Of a stretch of 56,744 nt of DNA, positions 24,698 through 32,585 are shown in pieces; the stretch's first letter is position 1, and the number at the start of each line of letters is the position of its first letter. Source of the DNA: JAWLGW01 sp964569055 (lineage in GTDB: Bacteria > Planctomycetota > J058). A program made the position numbers and the translations under genes. The notes under the pieces are model-generated. The model was not told the origin of the DNA. It did not search any database and saw nothing but the letters and a program-made list of their open reading frames with translations. The stretch is from the NCBI GenBank assembly GCA_964569055.1, contig CAZMSZ010000002.1:1-56744 (forward strand). The letters run 5' to 3'.

Positions 24698-25759
24698 CTA
24701 GGCGGAGCGCCAGGCCCCGTCGCGAGGCTCGACCGCGGGCGCCGGCTCGGCGTCCGTCCGCTCCGCGTCGAGCTCCTCGTCGTCCTCCTCGTCGAGCGCT
24801 TCGTCGTCGTCGAGCTCGTCGTCCTCGTCGAGGGCGACGCCGTCGCCGTCCACGCCGGGCGCGGGCGCGGCGGGGGGCTGGCTCGGCGCGCCCCGCCACG
24901 CGTCGCGCAGCGCGAGCGCCGGGCCCGACAGGGCGAAGCCGACGAAGCACACCGCCGCCACGACCTCGGGGAACAGCGCCGCGAGCACGCCCGCGAAGAT
25001 GGCCCCGGACAGGTAGTCGGCCGGCTTGCGCCCCTTGAGGTAGCGGTTGGCGACGTGCACGTACTTGAACTTGGAGACCATGAGGTAGCCGGCCGCGAGC
25101 GCGCAGAACGGCATGACCCGCAGCAGCAGGTCGGCCGCCTCGAGGGCCAGGCCCGAGCCGCGGGCGAGGTAGTCCTGCAGGAGGATCAGGGTCGCGATCA
25201 CGCCCGCCGCGGCGGGGGAGGGGAGCCCCTTGAACACGAGGTGCGCGTCCTCCTCGTGCGACGCGGTCTCGACGTTGAAGCGAGCCAGGCGGGTGGCGCC
25301 CGCGCAGGCGTAGGCCGCGCCGAACACCCAGGCCATCTTCGAGGCCATGGGCGCGGCCCCCTCGTAGCGGCCCATGGCGTGGAGCATGGCGACCATCACG
25401 CCCGGGGCCACCCCGAAGGTGACCACGTCGGCCAGCGAGTCGAGCTGGGCCCCGAAGTCGCTGGTCGACTGCGTCATGCGGGCGACCCGCCCGTCGAGCA
25501 TGTCGAACACCATCGCGAGCAGGATCGCGTAGGCCGCGACCACGAACGAGTCGCCGGGGACCGGCTGGCCGTTCGACCACACCACCGCGCCCACGTGCAC
25601 GATCGCGTAGAAGCCGCAGACCAGGTTGCCGAGCGTGAGCAGGCTCGGCAGGATCGCCAGGCCCTTGCGGGCCCGGTCACGCACCAGCGCGCGGCGCTGG
25701 CTGCGGGTGCGGCGACGCCGCTCGTCGGATCGATCGCGCAGCCCCCGCCGCCACCTCAC
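24698..25759 (-). CDS. pssA: CDP-diacylglycerol--serine O-phosphatidyltransferase with acidic C-terminal tail
   Basis: Integral membrane enzyme of 353 residues that makes phosphatidylserine from CDP-diacylglycerol and serine. The CDP-alcohol phosphatidyltransferase signature is intact (DMLDGRVAR...GAQLDSLAD, the D-G-AR-G-D-D pattern). Eight or so hydrophobic segments follow, ending near 295. An unusual tail of about 60 residues is dominated by Asp and Glu (DEDDELDDDEALDEEDDEE). The basic N-terminus is Arg-rich. The GTG overlaps the psd stop by four bases (GTGA), so synthase and decarboxylase are made together. Confidence 0.94.
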   Translation of the reverse strand: MRWRRGLRDRSDERRRRTRSQRRALVRDRARKGLAILPSLLTLGNLVCGFYAIVHVGAVVWSNGQPVPGDSFVVAAYAILLAMVFDMLDGRVARMTQSTSDFGAQLDSLADVVTFGVAPGVMVAMLHAMGRYEGAAPMASKMAWVFGAAYACAGATRLARFNVETASHEEDAHLVFKGLPSPAAAGVIATLILLQDYLARGSGLALEAADLLLRVMPFCALAAGYLMVSKFKYVHVANRYLKGRKPADYLSGAIFAGVLAALFPEVVAAVCFVGFALSGPALALRDAWRGAPSQPPAAPAPGVDGDGVALDEDDELDDDEALDEEDDEELDAERTDAEPAPAVEPRDGAWRSA

Positions 25760-26478
25760 GCGGCCTCCTCCTGGGCGGCCTGGCGCGCGCCCGCCCGGGC
25801 GTCCTCGCCGCCGAGCCGCCCCAGCACCGTCTCGCCGCCGCGGACCGGGTCGCCGACCTGCACCGAGGGGACGAACCCGTCCTCGACCGGCACCAGGAGC
25901 TCGGTCCGCGACCCGAGCTTGATCATGCCGTAGCGGGCCCCGCGCTCCAGGCGCTCGCCCTCGCGCACGCCGACCACGATCGAGCGGGCGAGCGCGCCGG
26001 TGACCTGCCGCAGCGCGAACCGCTGCCCGGCCGCCGTCCGCAGCCCGACCAGCGCGCTCTCGTTGACGTCGATGCAGGCGGGGCTGGTGGCCGGCAGGCA
26101 CTTGCCGGGGCTGTAGACCACCTTCTCGACGGTCGCGGCCAGCGGGGTCCGGTTGACGTGGACGTTGAGCGGTGAGAGGAAGATCCCGACCCGCAGCGCC
26201 CGGCCGCCGAGGTAGTGCGGCTCGTCGACCTCGCCGACGTCGGTCACGACCCCATCGGCGGGGGACAGGCACAGCGCCGGGTCGGGCGGGCCCGTCCGCT
26301 CGGGGTCGCGGTAGAAGCTGAGCACGAACAGCCCGAACGCCATGGGGACGGCGCCGAGCGGCGCGAGCGGCGCCTGCCCGGCGTAGGTCAGGCCGGCCGA
26401 GAGCGCGGCGCCGAGCGCGAACAAGGTGAGGACCTGCACGGCGCAGGTCGTCTTGCCGTAGGGGCTGACGAGGGCCAT
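25756..26478 (-). CDS. psd: Phosphatidylserine decarboxylase proenzyme (short, PSD-A type)
   Basis: Pyruvoyl-dependent membrane enzyme of 240 residues that converts phosphatidylserine to phosphatidylethanolamine. Two N-terminal hydrophobic segments (about 13-55) are followed by FYRDPER, SPADG with the catalytic Asp75, and FLSPLNVHVNR with His107. The self-cleavage site is KLGSRTE with Ser190 as pyruvoyl precursor (LGS class). The C-terminus is Ala/Gln/Glu-rich. First gene of the operon. A TATCAT box at 26570-26565 and a perfect leader hairpin lie upstream. Confidence 0.95.
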   Translation of the reverse strand: MALVSPYGKTTCAVQVLTLFALGAALSAGLTYAGQAPLAPLGAVPMAFGLFVLSFYRDPERTGPPDPALCLSPADGVVTDVGEVDEPHYLGGRALRVGIFLSPLNVHVNRTPLAATVEKVVYSPGKCLPATSPACIDVNESALVGLRTAAGQRFALRQVTGALARSIVVGVREGERLERGARYGMIKLGSRTELLVPVEDGFVPSVQVGDPVRGGETVLGRLGGEDARAGARQAAQEEAA

Positions 26479-26501
26479 GAGCGGAGCCTTCTCGAGGGGG
26501 T

Positions 26502-26528
26502 GGCGCGGCCCGCTTCAAAGGCCGCGCC
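26502..26528 (-). promoter_or_regulatory. Leader hairpin upstream of psd
   Basis: GGCGCGGCC and GGCCGCGCC form a perfect 9-bp stem with a 9-base loop, 24 bases upstream of the psd ATG and downstream of the TATCAT box. It could modulate translation or attenuate transcription; no known riboswitch structure is recognised. Confidence 0.4.
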
Positions 26529-26637
26529 GCGGCTGCGCGGCCGCGGTACCCCGGTGGAAGGCGCATGATAACCGCGGGTTGGGCGGCGTCTCCCTCCAGG
26601 ATCGAGGCAGAAGCCGTCGGACGTTCGACGCCGCGCG

Positions 26638-27135
26638 TCAGCGCCCGAGCAGCCGCCCGACCTGGTGGTTGAGGAACAACAGCAGGTTGACGACGTTCAG
26701 CGCGATCGCGAGCCAGGCCAGGCGCTCGGAGGCGCCGCGCCGGCGGGTCTCGCGCAGCCCGAGCAGGGCCAGCACGATCCCGACGATCGGCGCGCACAGG
26801 AACAGCGTCAGGGCCGCGATCACGGTGGCGGGCGGTCGAGGCGCCGGGAGCGGCTGACCGCAGCCGGGGCAGGCGGTCGCGTCGAGCGGAGCCTCCGCCT
26901 GGCAGGCCGCGCAGCGGCGCGGCGCGGGCGCGCGCGGCGCGGGCTTGGGCGCCTCGGGCACGGTGGGCTGGGCCGGGTGCCGCTCCGAGGGCGGCAGGGT
27001 CGAGGCGAACGGAACCTCGAGCCCCTTGCGACACCCAGGGCAGCGGCCCTGCTTCCCAGCGAGCTCCGCGGGGACCTTGCAGATCCGCTGGCAGTTGGGA
27101 CACGCGAACTTGATCGCGGGAGGCAAGGGCGACAC
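26638..27135 (-). CDS. Zinc-ribbon membrane protein (MJ0042-style N-terminus)
   Basis: Protein of 165 residues. The N-terminal ribbon FACPNCQRICKVP...GRCPGCRKGLEVP has two CxxC knuckles. A Pro-rich linker leads to a second ribbon, CAACQAEAPLDATACPGCGQPLP. Two membrane helices follow (about 105-125 and 140-158), separated by the basic loop LRETRRRGAS, similar to DUF4190-type small membrane proteins. Function unknown. The start is a GTG at 27135; a TACACT box lies 14 bases upstream, giving at most a very short leader. Same orientation as the RDD gene upstream. Confidence 0.78.
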   Translation of the reverse strand: MSPLPPAIKFACPNCQRICKVPAELAGKQGRCPGCRKGLEVPFASTLPPSERHPAQPTVPEAPKPAPRAPAPRRCAACQAEAPLDATACPGCGQPLPAPRPPATVIAALTLFLCAPIVGIVLALLGLRETRRRGASERLAWLAIALNVVNLLLFLNHQVGRLLGR

Positions 27136-27184
27136 CTGCTCGAGCGACGAGTGTAGCCGACGCGGGCGCCGGCGACCCTCGCGG

Positions 27185-27943
27185 TCAGGCCTCGACGGGC
27201 GCCGGCGCGGCGGGCGTGGCGGTCACCACGCGGGTGTCGGCGATCACGTCGTGCAGGCAGGTGCGAGCAGCGCCGAGCGCGAACGCGCCGTCCACGAGCA
27301 GCACCAGGGCCGCGAGGAAGTGCCACTCGGGGAGCTGGAACAGGCCGAGGGTCCAGCAGCGCAGCGCGACCCCGTGGACGAAGCCGACCGGGGCCCCGTC
27401 GGTCCGCACGATCCGCAGCCCGAGGGCGAGCTTGCCGAGCGTCTGGCCCCGGGTCCAGATCAGGACCCACTGCACCACCGAGATCGCGAGCTGGTAGGCG
27501 AGCGCGGCGCCGACCAGGATCGGCGCGTCCTGCTCGATCCCGCTCACGAGCAGGGCCAGCACCGGCGCCCAGCGGAGGATCGGCTCGTCGATCAAGAACG
27601 CGGCGAGGCGAGGGCCGTGCCCGGCGAGGCTCAGCCCCGGAGGCGCGGTCTGCGGCGCGGGGCGGCCGCGGCGGCTGGCCTTCACCACGAACTCGCCGCA
27701 GTGGCGGCACTTCTTGGCCGCGGCTCGGATCGGCTCGCCGCAGGCCGGGCAGGGGCGCGCGTCGTCGGGCCGGGGGTCCTCCGCGGGGAGGGGCGGCAGC
27801 GGCTCCTCGCCGGGGCCGGGGACCGCCACCCACTCCCGACAGCGGGGGCAGCGCCCGCGCCGGCCCGCGAAGCTGGGCGGGACTCGCGTAGCTCGCCCGC
27901 AGGTCGGGCAGGCGAAGCCGAGCTCGTCGAGCACGTCGGTCAC
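27185..27943 (-). CDS. RDD-family membrane protein with N-terminal zinc ribbons
   Basis: Protein of 252 residues. The N-terminus has an MJ0042-like ribbon (FACPTCGRATRVP...GRCPRCREWVAVP), then a second ribbon (CPACGEPIRAAAKKCRHCGEFV). The C-terminal half is an RDD domain with about three membrane helices: PRLAAFLIDEPI in place of the RDD motif, WTRGQTLGKLALGLRIVRTDG and the closing HDVIADTRVV. RDD proteins may be ion antiporters, but most are uncharacterised. The GTG is preceded by GAGGCG. Follows the terminator-like hairpin of the flotillin operon. Confidence 0.82.
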   Translation of the reverse strand: MTDVLDELGFACPTCGRATRVPPSFAGRRGRCPRCREWVAVPGPGEEPLPPLPAEDPRPDDARPCPACGEPIRAAAKKCRHCGEFVVKASRRGRPAPQTAPPGLSLAGHGPRLAAFLIDEPILRWAPVLALLVSGIEQDAPILVGAALAYQLAISVVQWVLIWTRGQTLGKLALGLRIVRTDGAPVGFVHGVALRCWTLGLFQLPEWHFLAALVLLVDGAFALGAARTCLHDVIADTRVVTATPAAPAPVEA

Positions 27944-27964
27944 GTCGCCTCGTCCGAACGCGAA

Positions 27965-27995
27965 GGGCCCCGCCGGCGCGTGGCCGGCGGGGCCC
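27965..27995 (-). terminator. Perfect 13-bp hairpin terminator-like element after the flotillin operon
   Basis: GGGCCCCGCCGGC and its exact complement are separated by five bases. It lies 18 bases after the stop of the SPFH gene and before the RDD gene. Downstream on the minus strand only a weak T-containing stretch (TTCGCGTTCGG) follows, so intrinsic termination is likely but not certain. Confidence 0.65.
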
Positions 27996-28012
27996 GCCGC
28001 CGCTGATTCGCG

Positions 28013-29398
28013 CTAGCCGCGCTTGGAGACCCGCCGCGAGGGCGGGGCGCTCGGCATGGCGGGCGGCGGGGTCAGCGCCATGGGGGGCGGGGCCGAGCCG
28101 GGCGGCTGCAGGCCGACGCGCCCGCTCCCGCCGCGGTTCTGGACGCCCTCGCCGCGGTCGCCCGCGAGCCGGCCGAGCAGGCCGGTCACGTCGATCCCGC
28201 CCGCCTCGAGCGCCTTGACCGTGGCGACCGCCTGGCCGGGGAGCGAGCTGCCGTTGCCGTTCCCGCCGCTCACGCCCTGCAGCATGGTCATCTGGTCCAC
28301 GCGCACCCGGCTGATGCTGCCCAGGAACGTGGGCAGGATCGCCTCGAGCTTCTGCAGCAAGAAGATGTCCTTGGCGGCGGCGCCGGCCTCGTGCCACTGC
28401 TTGGCGAGGTCGCTCAGCGCCTCGGCCTGCGCCTTGCCGTTGGCCAGGATCGGGGCCGCCTCGCCGCGCGCCCGCGAGCTCGCGGCCTCCATGGCGGCCC
28501 GGGCGGGCTCGACCACGTTGGCGTTGAGCTGGTGGCGCATCTGCTCGATACGCGCCTCCTGCAGCTCCACCTCGGCCGTGGCGCGCGTGAGCAGCGCCTT
28601 GACCTCACCCTGCTGCTCCGCCACGAACGCGACCTGCGCCGTCTGGGCGTTGGCGACGCGGCGATCGGCCTCGGCCCGGGCGATGTTCAGCTCGGCCTTG
28701 ATCTTGGCGAGCTCGCCCTTCTGACGCGCCTCGGCCTGCTTGATCCTGGCCTCCGCGCGCCGCTCGGCCTCGGCCGTGCGGTTGTCGCGGTTGAGCTCGG
28801 CGCTCTGGATCCGGCCCATGGCGGTCAGGTAGCCCTGCTCGTCGTTGACGGACTGGATCTTGAGGTTGTCGAGCGCGAGGCCCAGCCGCTCGAAGCCCTC
28901 GGTGGCCTGCTTGCGCAGCTCCTTCTCGAACCGCTGCGTGTCCTCGTTGACCTCCTCGGGCGTGAGGGTGGCGAGCACCCCGCGCAGGTAGCCTTCGAGG
29001 GTCTCCTTGGCGATTCGCATGACCAGCGGGCGCGGCTTGCCGAGCAGACGCTCGAGCGCGTTGTCGAGCCCGGGGGAGGTGCCGGCGATCTTCACGTTGG
29101 CGATCCCGTCGATGTTGAGCGGGATGCCGCCCCGCGAGAACGCGCCGCGGACCTTGACCTCGATGTTCATGTTGGTGAGGTCGACCCGGTCCACCTCCTC
29201 GAGGAACGGCCAGCGCAGCGCCCGGCCGCCCTTCACCACGCGGTAGCCGACCGGCTGGCCGGCGCCCGAGAGGTGCTTCCCGCCCGAGAACACCAGGACC
29301 TCGTTCGGGCTGCAGATGTAGATCAGGTTGGTGAGGACCTGGTAGAAAATGAAGGCGAACACCGCCGCCACGAACAGGATGCTCAGCACGATGCCCAT
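28013..29398 (-). CDS. SPFH/flotillin-like protein B
   Basis: Membrane scaffold protein of 461 residues. One N-terminal hairpin or membrane segment (1-30) is followed by an SPFH domain with PNEVLVFSGGKH, GIPLNIDGIANVKI and LTPEEVNEDTQRFEKEL. A long Ala/Glu-rich coiled coil spans about 195-330, with REGEAAP-like AILANGKAQAEA after it. The C-terminus is Gly/Pro-rich and ends SRRVSKRG. It is a paralogue of the gene upstream and overlaps its stop by one base (TGATG), with GGAGGTG before the ATG. Pairs of flotillins with an NfeD protein form lipid-microdomain complexes in other bacteria. Confidence 0.9.
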   Translation of the reverse strand: MGIVLSILFVAAVFAFIFYQVLTNLIYICSPNEVLVFSGGKHLSGAGQPVGYRVVKGGRALRWPFLEEVDRVDLTNMNIEVKVRGAFSRGGIPLNIDGIANVKIAGTSPGLDNALERLLGKPRPLVMRIAKETLEGYLRGVLATLTPEEVNEDTQRFEKELRKQATEGFERLGLALDNLKIQSVNDEQGYLTAMGRIQSAELNRDNRTAEAERRAEARIKQAEARQKGELAKIKAELNIARAEADRRVANAQTAQVAFVAEQQGEVKALLTRATAEVELQEARIEQMRHQLNANVVEPARAAMEAASSRARGEAAPILANGKAQAEALSDLAKQWHEAGAAAKDIFLLQKLEAILPTFLGSISRVRVDQMTMLQGVSGGNGNGSSLPGQAVATVKALEAGGIDVTGLLGRLAGDRGEGVQNRGGSGRVGLQPPGSAPPPMALTPPPAMPSAPPSRRVSKRG

Positions 29399-30753
29399 CA
29401 CGCGGCACCTCCGTTCTTCTTGCGCGCGCCGGTCAGGGCGCGGTCCTCGTTGAGGGTCCCCACCACGTCGATCCCGGTCACCTCGTCGAGCTCGCGCAGG
29501 ACCGCGTTGACGGTGGCCGGGAAGCTCGCCACGTAGGCGGGCAGGCTCGAGCCGTCGCCCTGGTCGAGCAGGTTGACCGAGCCGACCCGGATGTCGCCGA
29601 CCCGTCCGGCCACCTCGGACAGGATCCGCTCGATCTGCTGGATCATGAAGATCGGCTTGGCGCCCTCGCCGGCCTGCGCCCAGGCGCCGCGCACCAGCTC
29701 GAGCGAGGCCGCCATCGCCTTGCCGCGCTCGATGATCGGGGCGGCCTCGCCGTGGGCCCTGAGCTCGTTCGCCTTGGCCTCGGCCTCGGCCTTCACGACG
29801 ACCTCGGCCTGCAGGCGCTTCGCCTCGAGCTCCGAGCGGACCTGCTGCAGCTCGAGCTCGGCCTTGGCGCGGGCGGTCTCGCGGGCCGCCTCGGCCTGCT
29901 CCTCGGCCGACTTGGCGCGGGCCTCGAGGTCCGCGCGCACCTTGCGCAGCTCGTTCTGCGCGATCCGGACCGCGGTCTCGGCCTGCTCGCCCGCGACCTC
30001 CGACGCCGACTTGGCCTCGGCCTCCGCCTCGGTCGCGGCGCGCTCGCACATGGCCTCGGAGATCTCGGCGTTCTTGAGCACCTCGGCGATCGACTTGCGC
30101 CCGATCTCGGCCAGGTAGGACGAGCCCTGGATGTCGTTCACCGAGTGGATGTTGAACGTGTCGAGGTGGAGCCCCAGCTTGTTGAGGTCCTGCTCGGCCT
30201 CGTGGGCGAGGCGCTCGGAGAACTTGAGCCGGTCCTCGTTGACCTCCTCGGGGGTCAAGCTGGCGAGCACGGCGCGCAGGTGACCCTCGAGGGTGTTCTT
30301 GGCGACCTCGAGGATCTCCTTGCGCTCCTGGCCCAAGAAGCGCTCGACGGCGTTGCTGACCAGGCGCGGGTCGTCGGAGATCTTCACGTTGGCGATCGCG
30401 TCGACGTTGAGCCGGATGCCGCCCTTACAGAACGCGTTGCGGCAGGAGACCTCGCACTCCATGACGGAGAGGTCGATCCGCTTGACCTCCTCGAGGAACG
30501 GGATCCGCAGCGCGCGCCCCTTGCCCCAGGCGCCCGAGATCATGCGGTAGCCGATCCTCGAGCCGTCCTTGAGGGTGTGCGTCCGGCCCGAGAACACGAG
30601 GAGCTCGTTGGGTCGGCAGATGAACATGAACTGCTTGAGGATCCAGATCAGGACGAAGATCCCGACCAAGAGTCCCACGCTGAGCGCGACCACGCTGAAG
30701 AACAGCTCCATGTTCCCAGCGGCGGCCAGCGGCAGCGCAAACGATAGGCTCAC
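29398..30753 (-). CDS. SPFH/flotillin-like protein A
   Basis: Flotillin-like protein of 451 residues. A membrane segment (about 16-40) is followed by an SPFH domain: CRPNELLVFSGRTHTL, GGIRLNVDAIANVKI and LTPEEVNEDRLKF. A coiled coil of about 130 residues rich in Ala, Glu and Lys follows, then GEAAPIIERGKA and IFMIQQIERIL. The GTG at 30753 is used because GGAGGAG lies six bases upstream; an in-frame ATG at 30711 is the alternative. It lies between the NfeD-like gene and the second flotillin in one operon, suggesting a hetero-oligomer. Confidence 0.9.
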   Translation of the reverse strand: MSLSFALPLAAAGNMELFFSVVALSVGLLVGIFVLIWILKQFMFICRPNELLVFSGRTHTLKDGSRIGYRMISGAWGKGRALRIPFLEEVKRIDLSVMECEVSCRNAFCKGGIRLNVDAIANVKISDDPRLVSNAVERFLGQERKEILEVAKNTLEGHLRAVLASLTPEEVNEDRLKFSERLAHEAEQDLNKLGLHLDTFNIHSVNDIQGSSYLAEIGRKSIAEVLKNAEISEAMCERAATEAEAEAKSASEVAGEQAETAVRIAQNELRKVRADLEARAKSAEEQAEAARETARAKAELELQQVRSELEAKRLQAEVVVKAEAEAKANELRAHGEAAPIIERGKAMAASLELVRGAWAQAGEGAKPIFMIQQIERILSEVAGRVGDIRVGSVNLLDQGDGSSLPAYVASFPATVNAVLRELDEVTGIDVVGTLNEDRALTGARKKNGGAA

Positions 30754-30886
30754 CCTTCACTCCTCCCCGGCGTCCGCGCCGACGCCCCTCCCCGCCCGGA
30801 CAGGCGGAGCTCCCAGAAAAGCCAGCCCGGCGAGCGCGCGCCGCCGGCTCGCGAGAGGGCCCGATCGCCCGCCCGCCCCGAACGTC

Positions 30887-31507
30887 TCAAGCGATCTCGC
30901 GCTGGGCGGCCGGCTGCTCGCCGGCGCCCGCGCCGCACGGCTCCACCAGGAGCGTGCCCCCTTCCAGCCGATACTCGAGCACCACGACCTCGGCCCCGCG
31001 CGGGAGGACCTGCGAGCCCTCGTACACCGCAGGGAGGTCGACCGTGGTCCCCTTGACGAGCAACCGCACCTGCCCCGGGTCACCCGGCTCGACCGGCAGG
31101 AGCACCTGCCCGCGCTTGCCCACGTAGTCGGTCTGCGGGTCGATCGTGGAGTTGACCTGCTGCGCGCGCAGCGCGCGCACGACCCGCGAGGCCACGTAGC
31201 CGCACAGGACGCCCATGCCGACCGCGACGCCGAGGACCACGTTGGGGTGGCCGTGCACGAAGTGCAGGATCGTCCCGGTCAGCCCGAAGAACGCGGCGAA
31301 GAAGACCCAGAACCGCATGGACAGGATCGGGAGCCACAGCGCCTCGGCGCCGTCGACGCTCCCGGCCACCTCGCCCGCGTCGAGGTCCACGTCGTGGTCG
31401 ACGTCGAAGTCGTGATCGACGTCGGCGTCGGTGTCGTGGTCGCTGACGAATGACGCCGCGAGCAAGCCCATCCCCACGATCAAGCAGCCGAGATAGATCG
31501 CCAGCAT
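30887..31507 (-). CDS. NfeD/YuaF-like membrane protein with OB-fold, partner of the flotillins
   Basis: Protein of 206 residues. An N-terminal membrane helix is followed by an Asp/His-rich stretch (about 24-48, SDHDTDADVDHDFDVDHDVD), two more membrane helices (about 66-110) and a soluble beta domain (about 120-195) resembling the NfeD C-terminal OB-fold (YVGKRGQVLLPVEPGDPGQVRL, then PRGAEVVVLEY). The ATG at 31507 is preceded by AGGAGA. It heads the operon with the two SPFH genes, the canonical NfeD-flotillin arrangement. The acidic stretch could bind divalent cations; that is speculation. Confidence 0.83.
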   Translation of the reverse strand: MLAIYLGCLIVGMGLLAASFVSDHDTDADVDHDFDVDHDVDLDAGEVAGSVDGAEALWLPILSMRFWVFFAAFFGLTGTILHFVHGHPNVVLGVAVGMGVLCGYVASRVVRALRAQQVNSTIDPQTDYVGKRGQVLLPVEPGDPGQVRLLVKGTTVDLPAVYEGSQVLPRGAEVVVLEYRLEGGTLLVEPCGAGAGEQPAAQREIA

Positions 31508-31616
31508 GGCCACTTCTCCTGTCCGAGCGCGGCGCCCGGCCGAGGGTCCCACGTCGCGGAGGCGAGGTCAACCGGCCCCCGTGGCCGCCGGCCCGCCTCT
31601 TTTCGCGACAGGAATC

Positions 31617-31646
31617 AGGATAGTCGCCGTCGCAGCGGGGCGTCAA
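31617..31646 (-). promoter_or_regulatory. Sigma70-type promoter of the NfeD-flotillin operon
   Basis: On the minus strand, TTGACG (31646-31641), an 18-base spacer, then TATCCT (31622-31617). The predicted start near 31610 leaves a leader of about 100 bases before the ATG at 31507. It is the best -35/-10 pair I see in the window. Confidence 0.65.
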
Positions 31647-31686
31647 GAGAAATCGTTCGTGGTCGGACAGGCTGTCACTTGCGCCG

Positions 31687-32439
31687 CTAAGTGCTTTGCT
31701 CCTGGTCGACGGGCTCGGCTCCGCGCAGGGCCCTCGCTTCGCCCCGCTCGATCCGGGCCAGGATCAGCCGGATGGCCTCCTTGGACCAGGCGCTGGCGCG
31801 CCGCTTGGTGGGGACGCCCTCCTGGTCGAGCGCGTCGGCGATCAGCCGCAGCGACTTCCCCTGCGCGGCGAGCTCCTGGATGCGCTCGACGGCGTGGGCC
31901 TCGACCGGGTCGGGCACGATGTAGCCGCGGACCACGCGCTCGCCGAGGAGCGGCTTGACGCCGCGCTTGCGCTTGTGGAGCGAGCGCAGGCTGGGGCGCT
32001 GGTGCTGCTCGAGCTCCATGGCGCGGGCGGCGGCGAGCGTCGCCTTGACCAGCCCGGCCGCGGGCGAGCTGAAGTCGAGCGGGGCCCCGCCGAGGTCGAG
32101 CACGTGGAGGGCGACGCCGGCGGGCTCCCACTCCTCGAGGTGCGCCAGACACTCGGTGGCCGACGCGAACAGGTGCTCGAGGCGAGCAGTCACCACCGCC
32201 GCGCCGCCCGGGTGGGGCGCGCTCAAGAAGCGGGTCAGCCCCTCGCCGCCGGCGCGCGCCTCGAGGGGAATGCTCCCGGGCGTGTCGGGGTCGGTGAAGG
32301 TCTCCGCGACCGCGAGCCCGCGGAAGGCGGCGTAGCCGCGCAAGGCCTCGAGCTGCCGCTCGAGCGGGTCGGGCTCGTCCCCCTCGGGGCCGGTGCGGGC
32401 GTAGAGCGCGGCCGCGGGGCCGGCGGGGGGCGTTCCCAA
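31687..32439 (-). CDS. Serine recombinase homologue lacking the catalytic residues
   Basis: Protein of 250 residues with the resolvase N-terminal fold and a recombinase-type C-terminal DNA-binding region. The framework is kept (ALYARTGPEG...LERQLEALRGYAAFRGL, VALHVLDLGGAPLDFSSPAAGL, SLRLIADALDQEGVPTKR...W). The catalytic Ser of Y-x-R-V-S is Gly17. The conserved D-R...R of LDRLFRS is changed to LEHLFAS (Glu88, His89, Ala92). Strand cleavage is therefore unlikely, and a DNA-binding or regulatory role is possible. The TTG start is supported by GAGGAGG four bases upstream. No element ends are seen around it. Confidence 0.85.
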   Translation of the reverse strand: MGTPPAGPAAALYARTGPEGDEPDPLERQLEALRGYAAFRGLAVAETFTDPDTPGSIPLEARAGGEGLTRFLSAPHPGGAAVVTARLEHLFASATECLAHLEEWEPAGVALHVLDLGGAPLDFSSPAAGLVKATLAAARAMELEQHQRPSLRSLHKRKRGVKPLLGERVVRGYIVPDPVEAHAVERIQELAAQGKSLRLIADALDQEGVPTKRRASAWSKEAIRLILARIERGEARALRGAEPVDQEQST

Positions 32440-32585
32440 GGGACCTCCTCAAGACCTTGTCCGTGCTCTCGTTACGCTATCCTCACCCCGGCGCGCGTCA
32501 AGAGCGCCGTTCCCTTGACGGATTGAGGGTGACCGGCCGATCGGGGTTTGTTAGGACGGGCGAGTCCGCTCCCGGAGGTTGCCCC
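32440..32585. promoter_or_regulatory. Divergent promoter region with facing TTGACG boxes
   Basis: CGTCAAG (32496-32502) and CTTGACG (32514-32520) are an inverted repeat placing a TTGACG -35-like box on each strand, one for the recombinase homologue and one for the comF-like gene. The matching -10 boxes are weak, so only the -35 boxes are visible. Confidence 0.35.

Noticed and set aside
31508..32585. Active site-specific recombination module around the recombinase homologue
   Set aside because: Catalytic residues are absent and no inverted ends, att-like core or cargo genes are seen.
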